Assembly (NCBI GenBank): GCA_033725935.1
Contig: MU867139.1
Span: forward strand, 1-64,000
Source: Cladorrhinum sp. PSN259
Lineage: Eukaryota > Ascomycota > Sordariomycetes > Sordariales > Podosporaceae
Length of the DNA: 64,000 nt
Direction: 5' to 3'
A program made the position numbers and the translations under genes. The notes under the pieces were generated by a model. It saw only the letters and a program-made list of their open reading frames with translations. It was not told the origin of the DNA and ran no database searches. This document shows positions 23,059 to 34,314 of this stretch, one piece after another; within the stretch, counting starts at the first letter, position 1; each line of letters begins with the position of its first letter.

Positions 23059-23913
23059 TTTGATGCCTGATGCTTATTCGAAAAACTTAGTGACTGAATG
23101 TTATGTCTGGGATCTGAGAGATATATTTGTAAATCAAGTGTTTAGAAGTCATGCCGGGAAAGTGATATGGTAGTGCGGTTGTAATGTTATGCACATGAAG
23201 ACAGAGGAACGGACATATTTAAGAGGACTGAAACTCATCTGATCGAGATAATGTGTATAACGCGTGGTCAGCTTTTCTATGAAGCTGTTTGTGTCACTGG
23301 CGATGATGAAAGCTGTTCGTAAACCGCTCGCCCGGGTCCTTCCTGAGACGAGAATCCGATTCTTCGGCATGGTTGCCTATCTCCATGTCCCCCTTGGTGT
23401 TACAATCATTGAGTGACACGGCGGGGGTTACGAATCTACGTCACCACATTGAATGAATGAGGTGATGGATGAAATTCATTTGATAAAAACCCCAGCGAAG
23501 ACATCCAACAAGATCATTAACATGGGCTCAGGGGTGTATTTTCTTACCCAGCTACTCACTATAAGTCACTATTTTCTTAGCGCGTAGTCATAACTTGAAT
23601 GATAATGCTTAGTTGATGAGGAATACTTCTTCCAAGACTTCCCCAAATCTCGGGTTCCCCCGAGGCTGTAGTGGTTCTGGAGCCTTAACCCACCCCTGAC
23701 ATCTTGGGATCGTGTGATGGTGTTGGTGACAAGGTTACACGGACGGAACCACCCTGGTCAGTACCAAGCCGGTGGGAGACTAGTCAGGGACGTCTTAGAC
23801 TATGTCCGAATTGGAACTTTTCTGCCTTATTATAAAAAACAGTCCCACCCTAATCTGTTAGTGCTCACTTTCCATCTCTTCTTTTGTTCCCAAAAACTTT
23901 AGACACGCCACCC
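23059..23913. other. Spacer and promoter of the amine oxidase
   Basis: No gene was recognised. A TATA-like TTATTATAAAAAAC lies at about 23827-23840, some 75 bp upstream of the ATG at 23914, which would suit that gene. Confidence 0.5.
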
Positions 23914-25503
23914 ATGCCCAACATGACCCAGAACGCTACTGACATCATATACGACGCCATAATCGTGGGCGCAGGCTACTCTGGGCTTGCAGCTGCCCGC
24001 CATCTCAACGATGCCGGGAAAAAGATTCTTGTTCTTGAAGCGCGTGACCGCGTCGGAGGTCGAGCAAAAACCATCAACACCGAAGATGGAAAACAATGGG
24101 ACGTAGGAGCCTCCTTCCTCGGGAAAGGGCAAGATCGAATGTTCGATCTAGCCAAAGAGTTCAGCATTGAAACCTATCCGGCACTGGGAGGAAGCACAGC
24201 CAAAACCATCTTTGCAAATCCACAAGGCGAATCAAAAGCGTACTCGGGTCTTGTTCCGCCTCTGGGTCTCTGGGCAATCCTCAACAGCGCCAGACTAGTC
24301 AACAAGTTCGAAAATCTCATCAAAACCGTCAACATTGAAGAACCCTGGAAGACTCCAAATGCAGCACACCTGGACAGAATCACAGTCCACGAATGGTTCA
24401 AAGATAACTGCTGGTCCGAAGTGCTTCACGCCATGATGCAAATGTCTATCGAAGTAACGCTCGGCTTGCACCCATCCGAAGTCTCTCTGCTGCACGCCAT
24501 GTTCTTCTACCGCTCTATAGAAAGCTGGACGACGGCCATGTCGGTTGAAAACGGCACCCAGTCCCATCTCATGGTAGGCGGAGGCCAAGCCATCGCCAAC
24601 AAACTTCACTCCGCCCTTGGTCCTGAAGTAGTCCACCTCGGCGAGCCAGTCACCTCCATTTCTTACACCTCATCACCTTCATCCGTGACCATCACCACGC
24701 CGCTCGCCACTTACAAAGCAAAGAAAACAATTGTCGCCATCCCACCGGCACCAATCTTGAAGATCCAATTCTCCCCTTCGCTACCAACACCCAAACAGTT
24801 TCTCCTCCAACAAACGACCATGGGCCAAATGGCCAAGATAATCTTGACCTACCGAACACCCTTCTGGGTCTCGTCCAACTTGAGAGGCGAAGCGACCTCC
24901 GTGTCGACCCACATCTCCTACGTAATCTGCACCGACCGTCTAGAGTCTACCAGTACCGGTACGGGCCCCCACAAGCTCCTGGCATTCATCGCCGGCAGCA
25001 AATTCACTTCCTTTCTTTCGCAAACTCATCATCCCGACTCGGATTCTACCGATTCTAAAATCCGCCAGCTGGCAATAAAAGAAATTGTCAAGATATTCGG
25101 CGAACAAGCCGCAGAACCACAAGACGTATTCTTCCACACCATGTTATTTGACGACGACGGCGGGAGCGACTACGGCGGCGGTGGATGTCCGGTTGCCAGT
25201 CCCAAGCCGGGTATCTAGACTGGGTTCGGCGAGTGGATGAGAAAGCCGGTCGGGCCGATTCATTGGGCCGGCACCGAGACTGCGACTGATCATTGTGGGT
25301 ATATGGAGGGTGCCGTGCAGGCGGGCAGGAGGGCGGCGGGGGAGGTGCTGGAGGGGCTGGGACAAGAAGATATGAGTGATGAGCAAAAGAGTGAAGTGAG
25401 GGCGATGAGTGGTGTGCACGCCACACGGGTAATTCCTTCCACCGCTGGCACGTATGCCCACATAGTAAATGCGTACCAGACAGTAGTATATAAACCGACC
25501 TAG
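23914..25503 (+). pseudogene. Flavin monoamine oxidase family gene with one in-frame TAG
   Basis: Single exon; 530 codons from the ATG at 23914 to the TAG at 25501-25503, broken only by a TAG at 25216-25218. The N-terminal dinucleotide fold (IIVGAGYSGLAAARHL, then RDRVGGRAKT) binds FAD. After the TAG the frame continues with no shift into PVGPIHWAGTETA and GYMEGAVQAGRRAA, the conserved C-terminal FAD/substrate motif. The stop sits within the otherwise conserved PKPGI-x-TGFGEWMRKP segment, so an intron there is unlikely. Family members oxidise amines. Termination at 25218 would yield 434 residues lacking the C-terminal flavin contacts. Alternatives are sequencing error or readthrough. Confidence 0.85.
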
Positions 25504-25555
25504 GGAGATAGCCTACCAGCGAAGTAGCTGAAAAAGATTGTTTCAAAGAAATCCC

Positions 25556-25690
25556 AGAGCGTTTAGTGCAGTTGGCAGGCGTTACAACAAACTGTTTCAA
25601 AATGTTCAAAAAGATTTCAAAGTTCCAATTCCCTTCGCTTTTTGGGTTCGAGTCCCAGTCGCTCCATTCTGTTTTTTTTTTGTTTTTTTT
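25556..25690 (+). other. tRNA-like element (decayed tRNA or SINE) with Pol III terminator
   Basis: An A-box-like TAGTGCAGTTGG (25564-25575) is followed 70 bp later by a canonical B box GGTTCGAGTCC (25645-25655), a complete T-arm and a 3' acceptor strand TCGCTCC plus A. The 5' strand AGAGCGT pairs with five of seven positions. A T-run starts at about 25672, as in a Pol III terminator. No anticodon arm can be folded, and the A-to-B spacing would require an intron of about 38 bp, so it is not a clear functional tRNA. Confidence 0.6.
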
Positions 25691-26156
25691 TGCCTCTTAT
25701 CCTGATGTTTGTTGTTGGTTTTGTTGTTGCTCAGGAGACCAACAGGTCGCCTCAATGACTCCGGGAGATGTTATGTCGGCGAATTTGAATCCACAAGTGT
25801 CCCCAGCTGCTACACACGGAATGTTGGAAACAGCATGGAAAGAAGAAAGGCGTCATTTGGCATCCTCATGGCCGTGCGAAGTTGAGATGTTGACGAAACA
25901 CTGGGCCAGACTTTTGGTAGAGTTCTGAGCGGATACAGGAAAGCCAGGAACAACGGCGCTGTGTTTATTGTTAGTAGAAGTGGGTGTCCTCCAAGCCCAT
26001 ATTCTACGTAACATTTTCTTTTGTCAACCTTTCTTACCCGCCGCAATGTCTTACTGTGTGTAACCCCTCCTGCATCTTGTGGAACATGAGCGACCCGGAA
26101 GGACAGCGCCTCGGAACACAAAAACAACGTCAGGAAAAGTTGATGAACTTGAATAA

Positions 26157-27345
26157 TTAGTAATATTTCTCAACCGGCAACTCAACGTAATCGGTAGGCG
26201 AGTCGGCATAAAGTTCCATCTTCCCATATTCAGCAGGCGCGCTGGCCGGCAGCTCTCTCCTCTCGGTGGCCTCCATCTCTGTCGCCTCCAACCCGGTCGG
26301 CAACTCCTCCCTATCCATGCCCTTTGGATCCATCTCGACCGCCTCGATACCCGTTGGTAGCTCCCTCCTATGCGTTGATTTGTTGTCCATCTCGCTGATA
26401 TCGGAATCTGTTGGTAGTTCATTGAAGCCCGGACGCCACTTCGACCTCGAATTGCCAAAAAGGTCAAACCCGCTTCCGCCATTCCCCGGAGCACTTCCCT
26501 CCATCTCTGCCACGGCTACCTGCTTGCTTCGGTGACGCCTCCAGAGCACGAATCCCAGTACCGAAATAAGTACCACGACGACGAATGCGCCAATACCAAT
26601 TCCTGCCAAAACGGCTGGCGGTAAATGCGATTCCTTTTTGAGTGGTCCTGAAGTCGGTGAAGGTTCGACCGTTTCTGTCGTCTTGACTGAACCCGCTGGG
26701 ACAGTTATGGAAACTGTCACCATTAACGTACCCGTCGCGGTTCCCTGAGGCGTGCCGTTGATCACGGTGACGGTAACTGCTGTTGGTGTAGTTTTCGCGC
26801 TGGTCGTCGTAAGGGCTACATATTTGTTCAAGTCGCTGTTGAAAGCGGCTACGGGCGTCAGGTCCTGGGGAGTGAACCAGTACCACTGGCTCCCAGCTAA
26901 TACCTGGTCCTGGCAGCAGTAGTTTGCCCCAGTCTCGTTGCTTCCGTCATTCTCGCAGTGAAGAATACTGGCCGGAGAATCCCAGACACCTGATTGCAGT
27001 GGGAGATGTCAGTTCATGGGTCTGGCGCTGTCAATCATGTCAAACAAAATACCCACCAAAGCAATACCGCTTGCAAGCACCACCTTGTTTCCAGGTCGGA
27101 TCCGTACACGTCGCCCTCACAAGCTCCTGATTCGGCCCTTTGCACAAGGTGTTGGAAAGACAAGTGTACCCAACCGCCCCGTTACAACACGCAGAATTCT
27201 CCGCGTCCGGGTCGCACGGGAAATACCCTGTAGCTTCCTTGCCGTTTGTCAGATAACATTGCCGGCCGCCGTCGGCGCGTGATTTTGCGGAGAAGATGGA
27301 TAACGAAAGAAATAGCGCAGTTGCTAGGGAACGTGTCGGTGCCAT
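26157..27345 (-). CDS. Cys-rich single-pass membrane protein with repeat tail
   Basis: Two exons: 27057-27345 and 26157-26989, giving 373 residues. It has an N-terminal signal peptide (about 1-24), a cysteine-rich extracellular region of roughly 110 residues, and a Thr/Val-rich stalk likely to be O-glycosylated. One transmembrane helix (about 222-247) is followed by a stop-transfer WRRHRSK. The cytoplasmic tail repeats an ELPT-x-(I/L)EAxEM unit three to four times before an acidic end. The layout is that of fungal plasma-membrane proteins often annotated only as hypothetical, superficially like wall sensors. Function is not known. Confidence 0.85.
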
Positions 27346-28629
27346 GCCGATTGATTCTGCATCTACTTCATGGGAGGAATCTGTCCGGGGATGTCTCTGT
27401 GATTACTGAAGAAAGCTGGAATTGAAACTGGTGGGTTGCCAGCGGCCTGACAGGGCGGGGGGATAAGATGACAATTTGTGGAGTCGAAAAGAGGCCCTAA
27501 GATTTGCATGTGAGATTGTTGAGACAGCCTACGCCGTAAAAGGGGGTCCAGGGTCCATCGTGTTCTGTGGTGTCGGCCTGTATCGTGAGCTCTTGGCGTC
27601 TGACTATCACGGGCCCCCCGTTTGTCATCCAATGGGTCCCATCGTGGGCGATCAGTAAGCATCCCTGACCCCTGAAGTCGACCAGTCTCGTGCGATGGCG
27701 AAAGCTGCCTGTCCGCTTTTGTAGCTAAGCGACAGGGGCTGGATATTAGCTTTCAATTCCCTCATTGTCGTTTTGAGAATCAATCTCACATCATCGAGCT
27801 AGTGCTTGGCTTCAGGCGCCAGGAATTGACATTCAGACCCAATCCTTCAAATGTGAGCTTTGGGCACATGACTAGATAAGTGACGGGCGCCGGCAGAAAT
27901 CCTCATTGTACTAAATAATCACGGTGTTCCTCCTAAATGGGTGATAGCATACCCGATGGGGTCGACACTGCTTGGCCCACATGGATGGCAAACCCGAGTT
28001 AGTAGTATGGGCAAAAAACAATATTTTATGACGAGTGCATTTTGGCACTAGCCAAAAGAACATTTCCTCGAGTTCCTTTGAATCCTCTTGCCATAGTAGC
28101 CCCCAAGTCCCCGTACCCAACCAAACATGGCCTATCAATCAGGGTCAGCACACTCTCCACATCACACCACTACCAGCGCAATCACCATTTTTCCATCATA
28201 TGGGAAAGCTAGGTCATTAACCTAAGACCGCCTTTCAGTCCCCCCAGAGACTTGATCCCTGCAAACAGAAGATATTTTATCGGGTACCCCCGGCGAATAT
28301 TGTTTTTAATTTGTTATAATGATGCTAGGTAAAATCATGTAAACAATGACACAGGACAAGGAGAAAAGTGGCGTTGATAACGATTCCTCCTAGGATAATC
28401 AGAACTGGAAGGAATTGGTGTCATCCAGCGGTGCAGTGGGGGCTGTTCGCTCGAAATCTGGTGGTAGTTGTTTTTTTGTATATGGCTACCGGTCCTCATT
28501 GTGTGTGCCTGTAAGTTCGCGGCGGGTTTCTTTCCGGCCCAAACACCGTATCGTCCACAGAGGGCTCTCGTGTGTGCAATTTACGGCACCTTCAGACTTC
28601 GAACTTGCATGGCCAAGGTCTCCCAGTCC
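27346..28629. other. Intergenic spacer of 1.3 kb
   Basis: No gene, RNA or repeat was recognised between the membrane-protein ATG and the 3' end of the P450 gene. The first few hundred bases should carry the membrane-protein promoter. Confidence 0.55.
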
Positions 28630-30363
28630 TCACTCTCGCGCCGTGATCTGAACTGGCATGTCATTGATGAGGAACAGCCCAAAAGCGTTGTAGATATCCC
28701 AAGGCTTCGATGGCCTGGCAAGTGCCCAGTCGAAGCTGCGGAAAAGCTGCATGTATAGGTAGTCAGTAGACTGTCCGCGTATTTAACCAGTCGTCACCCA
28801 AGACAAAGCTCACCTCAAACAAGCACTTATTGATCTCCATCTGCGCAACAGGCTTTCCCAGGCACTGCCATTTGCCATGCCCAAACATCAAATCATTAAC
28901 CCTCGTCATGGTCGCCAGCTTGGCCTGATCCGTCTCAAACCACCGCTCAGGCCTAAACATGTCGGCGTCCTCGCCGTACAGCTCTTTATCCTGATGCATC
29001 GCGACCGTCGACACCCCAATGTTTGTTCCACCGGGTAGCCAAACTTTCTTCCCGCCTGCCAGAGTAATCGTGTCGCCACCCTTGGGTACATCCTTTGGCA
29101 AGTAATTCAGCACAGGCGGCCAAATCCTCAACCCTTCCCTGATAACCGCCTGCAAGTACGGCAGCGTCTTGGCAAAGTTGTGACTGATGATGCCCTCACC
29201 AAGGGCCGGCACTTTGCCGCTTCTCACCGTCTCGTCAATTTCCTTCTGCAGCTTGGCTTGCACTCTGGGATGAGCCATGAGGTGCAGCATGATCCCTCGC
29301 AACGCGCCAGCAGTTGTGTCGGACCCGGCCACCAGCTGCTCAAGAATTTCGCTCTTGAGATCATCTCCCAGGACGCCATGGCGCATAAACGATGCCATCA
29401 TGTCGTGTCTCGCTGTATCGGGGTTCTTGACTCTGTCTCCTACGACCTCGAAGCACGCACGCATCATAGCTCCAAACCCAGTCTTATCAGTCGTTTTAGG
29501 TCCCAAAAGCTTACCGAGACCAGGAGTCTGCGTGAGCCAGCTGATGCCTAAAGCCATAAACGTATTGCCGATAGCCATGCCTTCCTCACTTGACTGGATG
29601 AATTTGCCAATGTCACGATCCTCGATGAGCATGCCAAAGGGCTTACCGAATGCCACGGCCGAGATAACGTCCATGGTAAAGTACTGAATCTTCTTGGCAA
29701 GGTCCATCGGCCGTGACTTGGTGTCGGTCGAGACGTACTTGGTGTTGATGAGGTCGAGAAACTCCTGGACGCGCTTATCGACATCGCCCTCTAGTTCAAG
29801 GTTTTCGCGGCCAGAGTACTAGCGGGGGTTGTTAGACCATATACTTGGTAGAGTTGAGAACATATAGAACAAAGTAGCCGGAAACTCTTACACCAGGAGC
29901 AATCTGTTTCCGCCGCTTATCGTGAAGCTCGTTGTCGGTCTGGCTGAAGATATTATCACGGCGGTGCTCGACGCGCACGGCGTTGAAGTACCATTCGGAC
30001 CGTTTGTACCCAGGCTTGGTGTTGACGTGAATCCATACCTCCGGGCTGGAGGATACGACAGAATTAGGGCCGATGCGGGCAATGGGGCCTGCGTGGAGAT
30101 GAGTTACCATTCAATGTGGGCATGATGTGTTAGGTAGCGTACATACCATATTTTCTGTTCACATTCGTGTAAAACTCATAGGCCTTCTCGTCAAACATAG
30201 CTTTGTTGTGAGGGAACTCGGACCAAGCAGCAAGCCATGGCCCTGCGATATGACTCAGCCGTTGGTACGCAACCACTTTTTGAACGACATAGATTACCGC
30301 AACCGCGGCCACCAGCGGCCACCGGTGCTCAAACAGAAACTCCAAGATGACTTCCAATTTCAT
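28630..30363 (-). CDS. Cytochrome P450 monooxygenase
   Basis: Four exons: 30147-30363, 29892-30088, 28814-29818, 28630-28746, giving 511 residues. An N-terminal membrane anchor (about residues 12-30) precedes the PIARIGPN strand, the I-helix oxygen-binding AGSDTT, the K-helix EGLR (ExxR), the PERW region, and the haem loop FGHGKWQCLGK with the axial Cys near residue 457. All elements of an active class II fungal P450 are present. It needs a reductase partner, which is not in the window. It is co-oriented with the dioxygenase (31083) and the Zn2Cys6 regulator (32520), suggesting a small biosynthetic cluster. A G homopolymer just upstream (30373-30386) lies in the probable 5' leader. Confidence 0.95.
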
Positions 30364-31082
30364 GGTGAAGTTGGGGGGGGGGGGGGTCTGAAGCTAGACC
30401 CAGAGAAGGGTAAAGAGCGAGGGGCAGAGATATAATGACCGCAGAGTCCGAGGACCTGGGGGCCCCTCGGTAGTTTTATGTTACACACTCAAAATAAACC
30501 CAAGAATCAGGCCCAACACCCACCTCTAATGTGACTGCCCCCCGCTACGAGCGGGGCATACCAGATGGAGGAACAACAAAGCTGCAGATCGTAAATTCTC
30601 GCTTCCAGTACCAAGGATGGTTTGTAACCGATATTTGCCTCGATTATGTGGTAAATTGGTGTGCCGTGTAGTCTGACATGCATGGATATGAATCCTTCCA
30701 TGCAAGGCTAGCACGCACAGACTGCCGAGTTCAACCCAAGAACATCCGACTAATCCCCTTTCGTTAAACTATCCGAATACTCCTTCTTGAACCAAGCACT
30801 AGTAGTTATCACTTAAGCTCAGGTCGCCAAGAAAGAAAGTCGTCAGAGATATCACAGCGGAGGCGATTGGTGCGCATTGAAGAAACGGCATTTGGTCCAT
30901 CAATTATTGACACGTGGAGGGAAACGCCGACGGGGAATGGGGTGACCTGCACTTTGGCGAAGAAAAACAAGACCAAGACTTCCACCCCACTGTCACATCG
31001 TCGAATCGTTGCGATAATGCCCTTCCGTCACACCCTCCATTGTCAATGGCGTCCCTTGTTGCCTTGCTGGCTGAAGGATTTA
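30364..31082. other. Spacer between P450 and dioxygenase genes
   Basis: Apart from the G-run at 30373-30386, nothing was recognised. The region should include the P450 promoter and the dioxygenase 3' end. Confidence 0.5.
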
Positions 31083-32063
31083 CTACAATAGATCGATTCC
31101 CTTTCCATCCCATTCCTCTCCATAAAGCGCTTTCCTTGGATCATCGAGGTCCAACCATCCAAGAAATGGGTTGCTGACCTGGTACCCAATGAGCTTTTGA
31201 AGTTCAGCGGGGTACTGGCGAACCTTTTCGAGCGGGTTTGCCAAGTATTGGTTTTCTTCCTGTATCGGGGTTGCGTCAGAAGTGGGCTGCAAGGAATTCA
31301 AGAAAAAAGCACTAACCTGTCGGAGATATCCCCTTGTCATAAAGCAACTATAAATCAACCTTTCCTCGTTCTCGGTCGTGTTTGCACTTCCTCCATGATA
31401 GCAACTTGATAACATCATGAATGCATCTCCAGGGTTGAGCTCAGCATAATACGCAAGGTCCTCGTTGGGAGGCTCCATGGATTCCCAAAGATGACTCCTT
31501 GGGATGAAACGGGTTGCACCGTTTGCTTTTGTCGTCCTTTTGGCCGCGACGAAGAAGCCGATTCCGGTGTCTCGTCCCATCTGGTACTCCTCTGCAGTGA
31601 TGGCCTTCAAGGCGTTGTGATGAATCATGTCATCACGATGAAGCTCCTGGTTCCTGGCACCGGGGCCAATAGAGAAGACGATGGTGTTGTTGAGCTGCGG
31701 TGGTGACAAGGATGTCTCAAGTTTCTGTCCAATCCAGCACTTAAACTCCGACTTGAGGACAACATCACAAACAGCTTGGTATAGGGAGTTGGCCACAACG
31801 GACTTGATAAATGTCGGAGATTTGCCGGCAAGGCCGTAGACGCGGCGAGTCTCACGGGGGAAGAAGTCGCCGTCCCAAGGTTTGTCGGCGTTGATATACG
31901 GGCGAGTCTCTTTTTCGATGATTTCGAGGGCAGACTGTGGGATAGCATTCCGAATAACAACACCACCCGCTCGGATCAGAGCCTGTACCACTTGATCTCG
32001 ATTGGCTGGGTCGGAGGTAAACTCCTTGACCTCGGGGAGATCATCGACGACTTTGCTATCCAT
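31083..32063 (-). CDS. Phytanoyl-CoA dioxygenase family Fe(II)/2OG enzyme
   Basis: Two exons, 31317-32063 and 31083-31259, giving 307 residues. The metal site is visible: His142 and Asp144 in ELHRDD and a distal His223 in CYHGGSANTT, with the following Arg in ENEERL that normally holds 2-oxoglutarate. The fold matches fungal PhyH enzymes that oxidise terpenoid, meroterpenoid or alkaloid intermediates (AusE/FtmOx1-like). The 57-bp intron (31260-31316) is a multiple of three and has no stop, so an unspliced reading gives a plausible but wrong 326-residue protein. It has CAG|GTTAGT, a CTGAC branch and a CAG acceptor, and removal restores LRQ-EENQYLA. Upstream frames lack an ATG before 32063. Confidence 0.9.
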   Translation of the reverse strand: MDSKVVDDLPEVKEFTSDPANRDQVVQALIRAGGVVIRNAIPQSALEIIEKETRPYINADKPWDGDFFPRETRRVYGLAGKSPTFIKSVVANSLYQAVCDVVLKSEFKCWIGQKLETSLSPPQLNNTIVFSIGPGARNQELHRDDMIHHNALKAITAEEYQMGRDTGIGFFVAAKRTTKANGATRFIPRSHLWESMEPPNEDLAYYAELNPGDAFMMLSSCYHGGSANTTENEERLIYSCFMTRGYLRQVSAFFLNSLQPTSDATPIQEENQYLANPLEKVRQYPAELQKLIGYQVSNPFLGWLDLDDPRKALYGEEWDGKGIDLL

Positions 32064-32519
32064 AATGTGAATGTAGGCGCTAGGGGTGGAAAATGAAGAA
32101 CTGATGTCTGTGGCTTTGACAATGACGACCGAAACGGTGGTAATCCAGCGTATGACATATTTAAATTTTATTTCTTGCACATGTCACCATACTGCAGTCA
32201 GGCTCTCTGATGACCATGAGGAGAAGAGAATTAGTGAGAAAAAGATTAGCGCGGGCATCTTGATGATTGGCTTGACAACTGCACGGGCTTCTGGAAAAGC
32301 GAGAGGATAGACTTGTTTGTGTGCGTCATCGACTTTGACTTTCTTTTTTTTCATATCAAAGGATGCGATGTTCCCAAGGAGAGTAAAAGATAAGCCGTGC
32401 AGCGGCTGATAACCGCGGCCGCGAAAACGGTTGGAAGCAGGTAGTGGGACAAGAAAGCGGGGAAGTCGAGCTAGCCCCTTTTAGTGAAGTTTAGCTCCTT
32501 CAATATGCAGGACGCGCTA

Positions 32520-34044
32520 TCAATTCCGGATGTTGTGCATGAATGAAATGGCGATTTCAGGTGCTGTTGGCCCTTCTTGCATACAAATACTCAACCCAAA
32601 TGGAATATCAAGCCGTGCTTACTCATAGCTGCTGAGATACTGTCTGCATCCGGGATTGTGAGACCGGTCCAGACTGACTGGAGCAGCTCTATTGTCTGCC
32701 GAATGTTGCCGAACCCATACTTGGCGTACATATCTGCCATGTATCGTGTAATTGCTGCTTGATGTTCTGCCTGTCGTGCTCGAAATCCTGCAATTGCTAG
32801 TGGCCAAAGAAGAATGGAGACCACCTCGGCGTCGACAGGCAGGGCCTGGAGCAGCTCGACGAAGGAGGAAACAAGGAATTGCTGAGATTCGGCGCGGTCA
32901 ATGAGCATTAACATGGCTAGCTGATATAGCTTCCCACCAATAGCATGCTGGTTGTTGAATGTAGGGTCCGGGGTCCAAGAACGAACTTGGGCCCGGAGAT
33001 TGTCTGTTTTCGCCGTCCATATCTTCTCTGTTGACTCAGACACGACTGCAGGAATCAAACGGAAGAGGTCGCGGGCACAACCAAACAAAGTTCCAAATAT
33101 AGGAACCGGTGTTTCACTCATGGTGGTAAAGACATCTTCGATGTGTCGAAGAAAGACAGCATCTGGGCCGTCGACAGCAGATGAAGCCGAAAGGGACAGG
33201 ACGTAGGCGTATAGCTCGGTAACAAATGCGATAATTGTGAGATCTGCGGCGTCGGTGAGGTTATTCCCGTAAAGAGGCCCAGAGAGCAAACAGCGAGCGG
33301 CGTTGAGATGGTGGAAGGTGCTCCCTTCCTCGTCACCACGAATAATCTGTCAAAAGTCAGACAACATATCTCACAGACATGGGCCATCCAAAGCCATACC
33401 TCAATCAAGCAAAAGACTAGGATTGTGACAAGCATCCCTAAAGCGGAATTTGCCTTGCCGGCAGCAAACTTGGTAAGCTCAAACTTTAAGGCGCGCAGAC
33501 CAAGGACGCAGTGTTCGTGGGTAGCAGTTGTCCATGCGGCCGTCGCATGGCGAGGTTCAGCACCATAGTGGATACCGCTGAGTGCTAGAAGGGCATGCAA
33601 AGCGGGCTCAAATTCGGTCGCGATTGGAACCAAGATATTTACAAATGGGTTAGATGATGTTGGAAGAACCGAGATTGAGTTGGCAGTGCGGCGGAGATAA
33701 TGGTCGTAGAGGAATTTGGATCCAGGCCGTTTCTGCAGAAGCAGTGGAATTTCTAAAGGCGGTTGTTGACTCAGCCGCGTCAAGCCTGTTGGTAGCGATT
33801 GTGACGATGACGACAAAGATGACAATGGTGTCAATGCTGGCGGTGGCTGAGCTTTGATGTCGCCATGAGGGTCTGGTTCTTGGGGCGGCGTTGGGTAGAT
33901 GCAGATGAGGGAATTGCGATCGCAGGCCAAGCAAATGGGCTTCCGCTCATCGCATTTCTTTTTACGCTTTCTGCAAGTAAAACAGCCCTTGCATCGCAGG
34001 AGGCGGAGAGAAGTGGCGGGTCTTGAAATTCGTTGCGAGAACAT
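32520..34044 (-). CDS. Zn2Cys6 transcription factor (Fungal_trans_2 type)
   Basis: Three exons: 33400-34044, 32623-33346, 32520-32575, giving 474 residues. The zinc cluster is close to the N-terminus with cysteines at 21, 24, 31, 38, 41 and 48, spaced C-x2-C-x6-C-x6-C-x2-C-x6-C, and a basic RKRKKK loop. A Ser/Pro/Gln-rich linker follows, then the helical regulatory domain common to fungal C6 regulators. As the nearest regulator to the P450 and dioxygenase, and in the same orientation, it is the likely pathway-specific activator. The last exon (18 residues) depends on a 47-bp intron and is the weakest part. Confidence 0.88.
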
Positions 34045-34314
34045 TGGACCTCTGGAGTTCCGATTCAAGAGGCGTCGACGTTCCGTAGGTAATTACAGGT
34101 TGTTCAAGCACCCGACTGCTATATGGATCCAAGGGAACGGGCAAGCTGGGGATCCCACCCGGGCCTGCCCGCTAGGCTAGTTGAGTGGTGGTGGAGTTGA
34201 AAGTATATAGCTCCATACCTACAGGTAGACGGTCCACTATTTTGGCAGGGTGGCTGCCCACCCAAATTTCACCATTGCAGCTCAAATGATTAGGTAGATA
34301 CATAAGGTACATAC

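Noticed and set aside
25184..25218. Possible short intron ending at ATCTAG that would remove the TAG
   Set aside because: It would be about 35-40 bp and would delete the conserved GCPVASPKPG segment.
25556..25666. Calling this a functional intron-containing tRNA
   Set aside because: Two mismatches in the acceptor stem and no anticodon stem-loop that puts a T at position 33 with paired arms.
31260..31316. Treating this stretch as coding (19 residues)
   Set aside because: It has canonical donor, CTGAC branch and acceptor, and its removal restores the conserved LRQEENQ junction.
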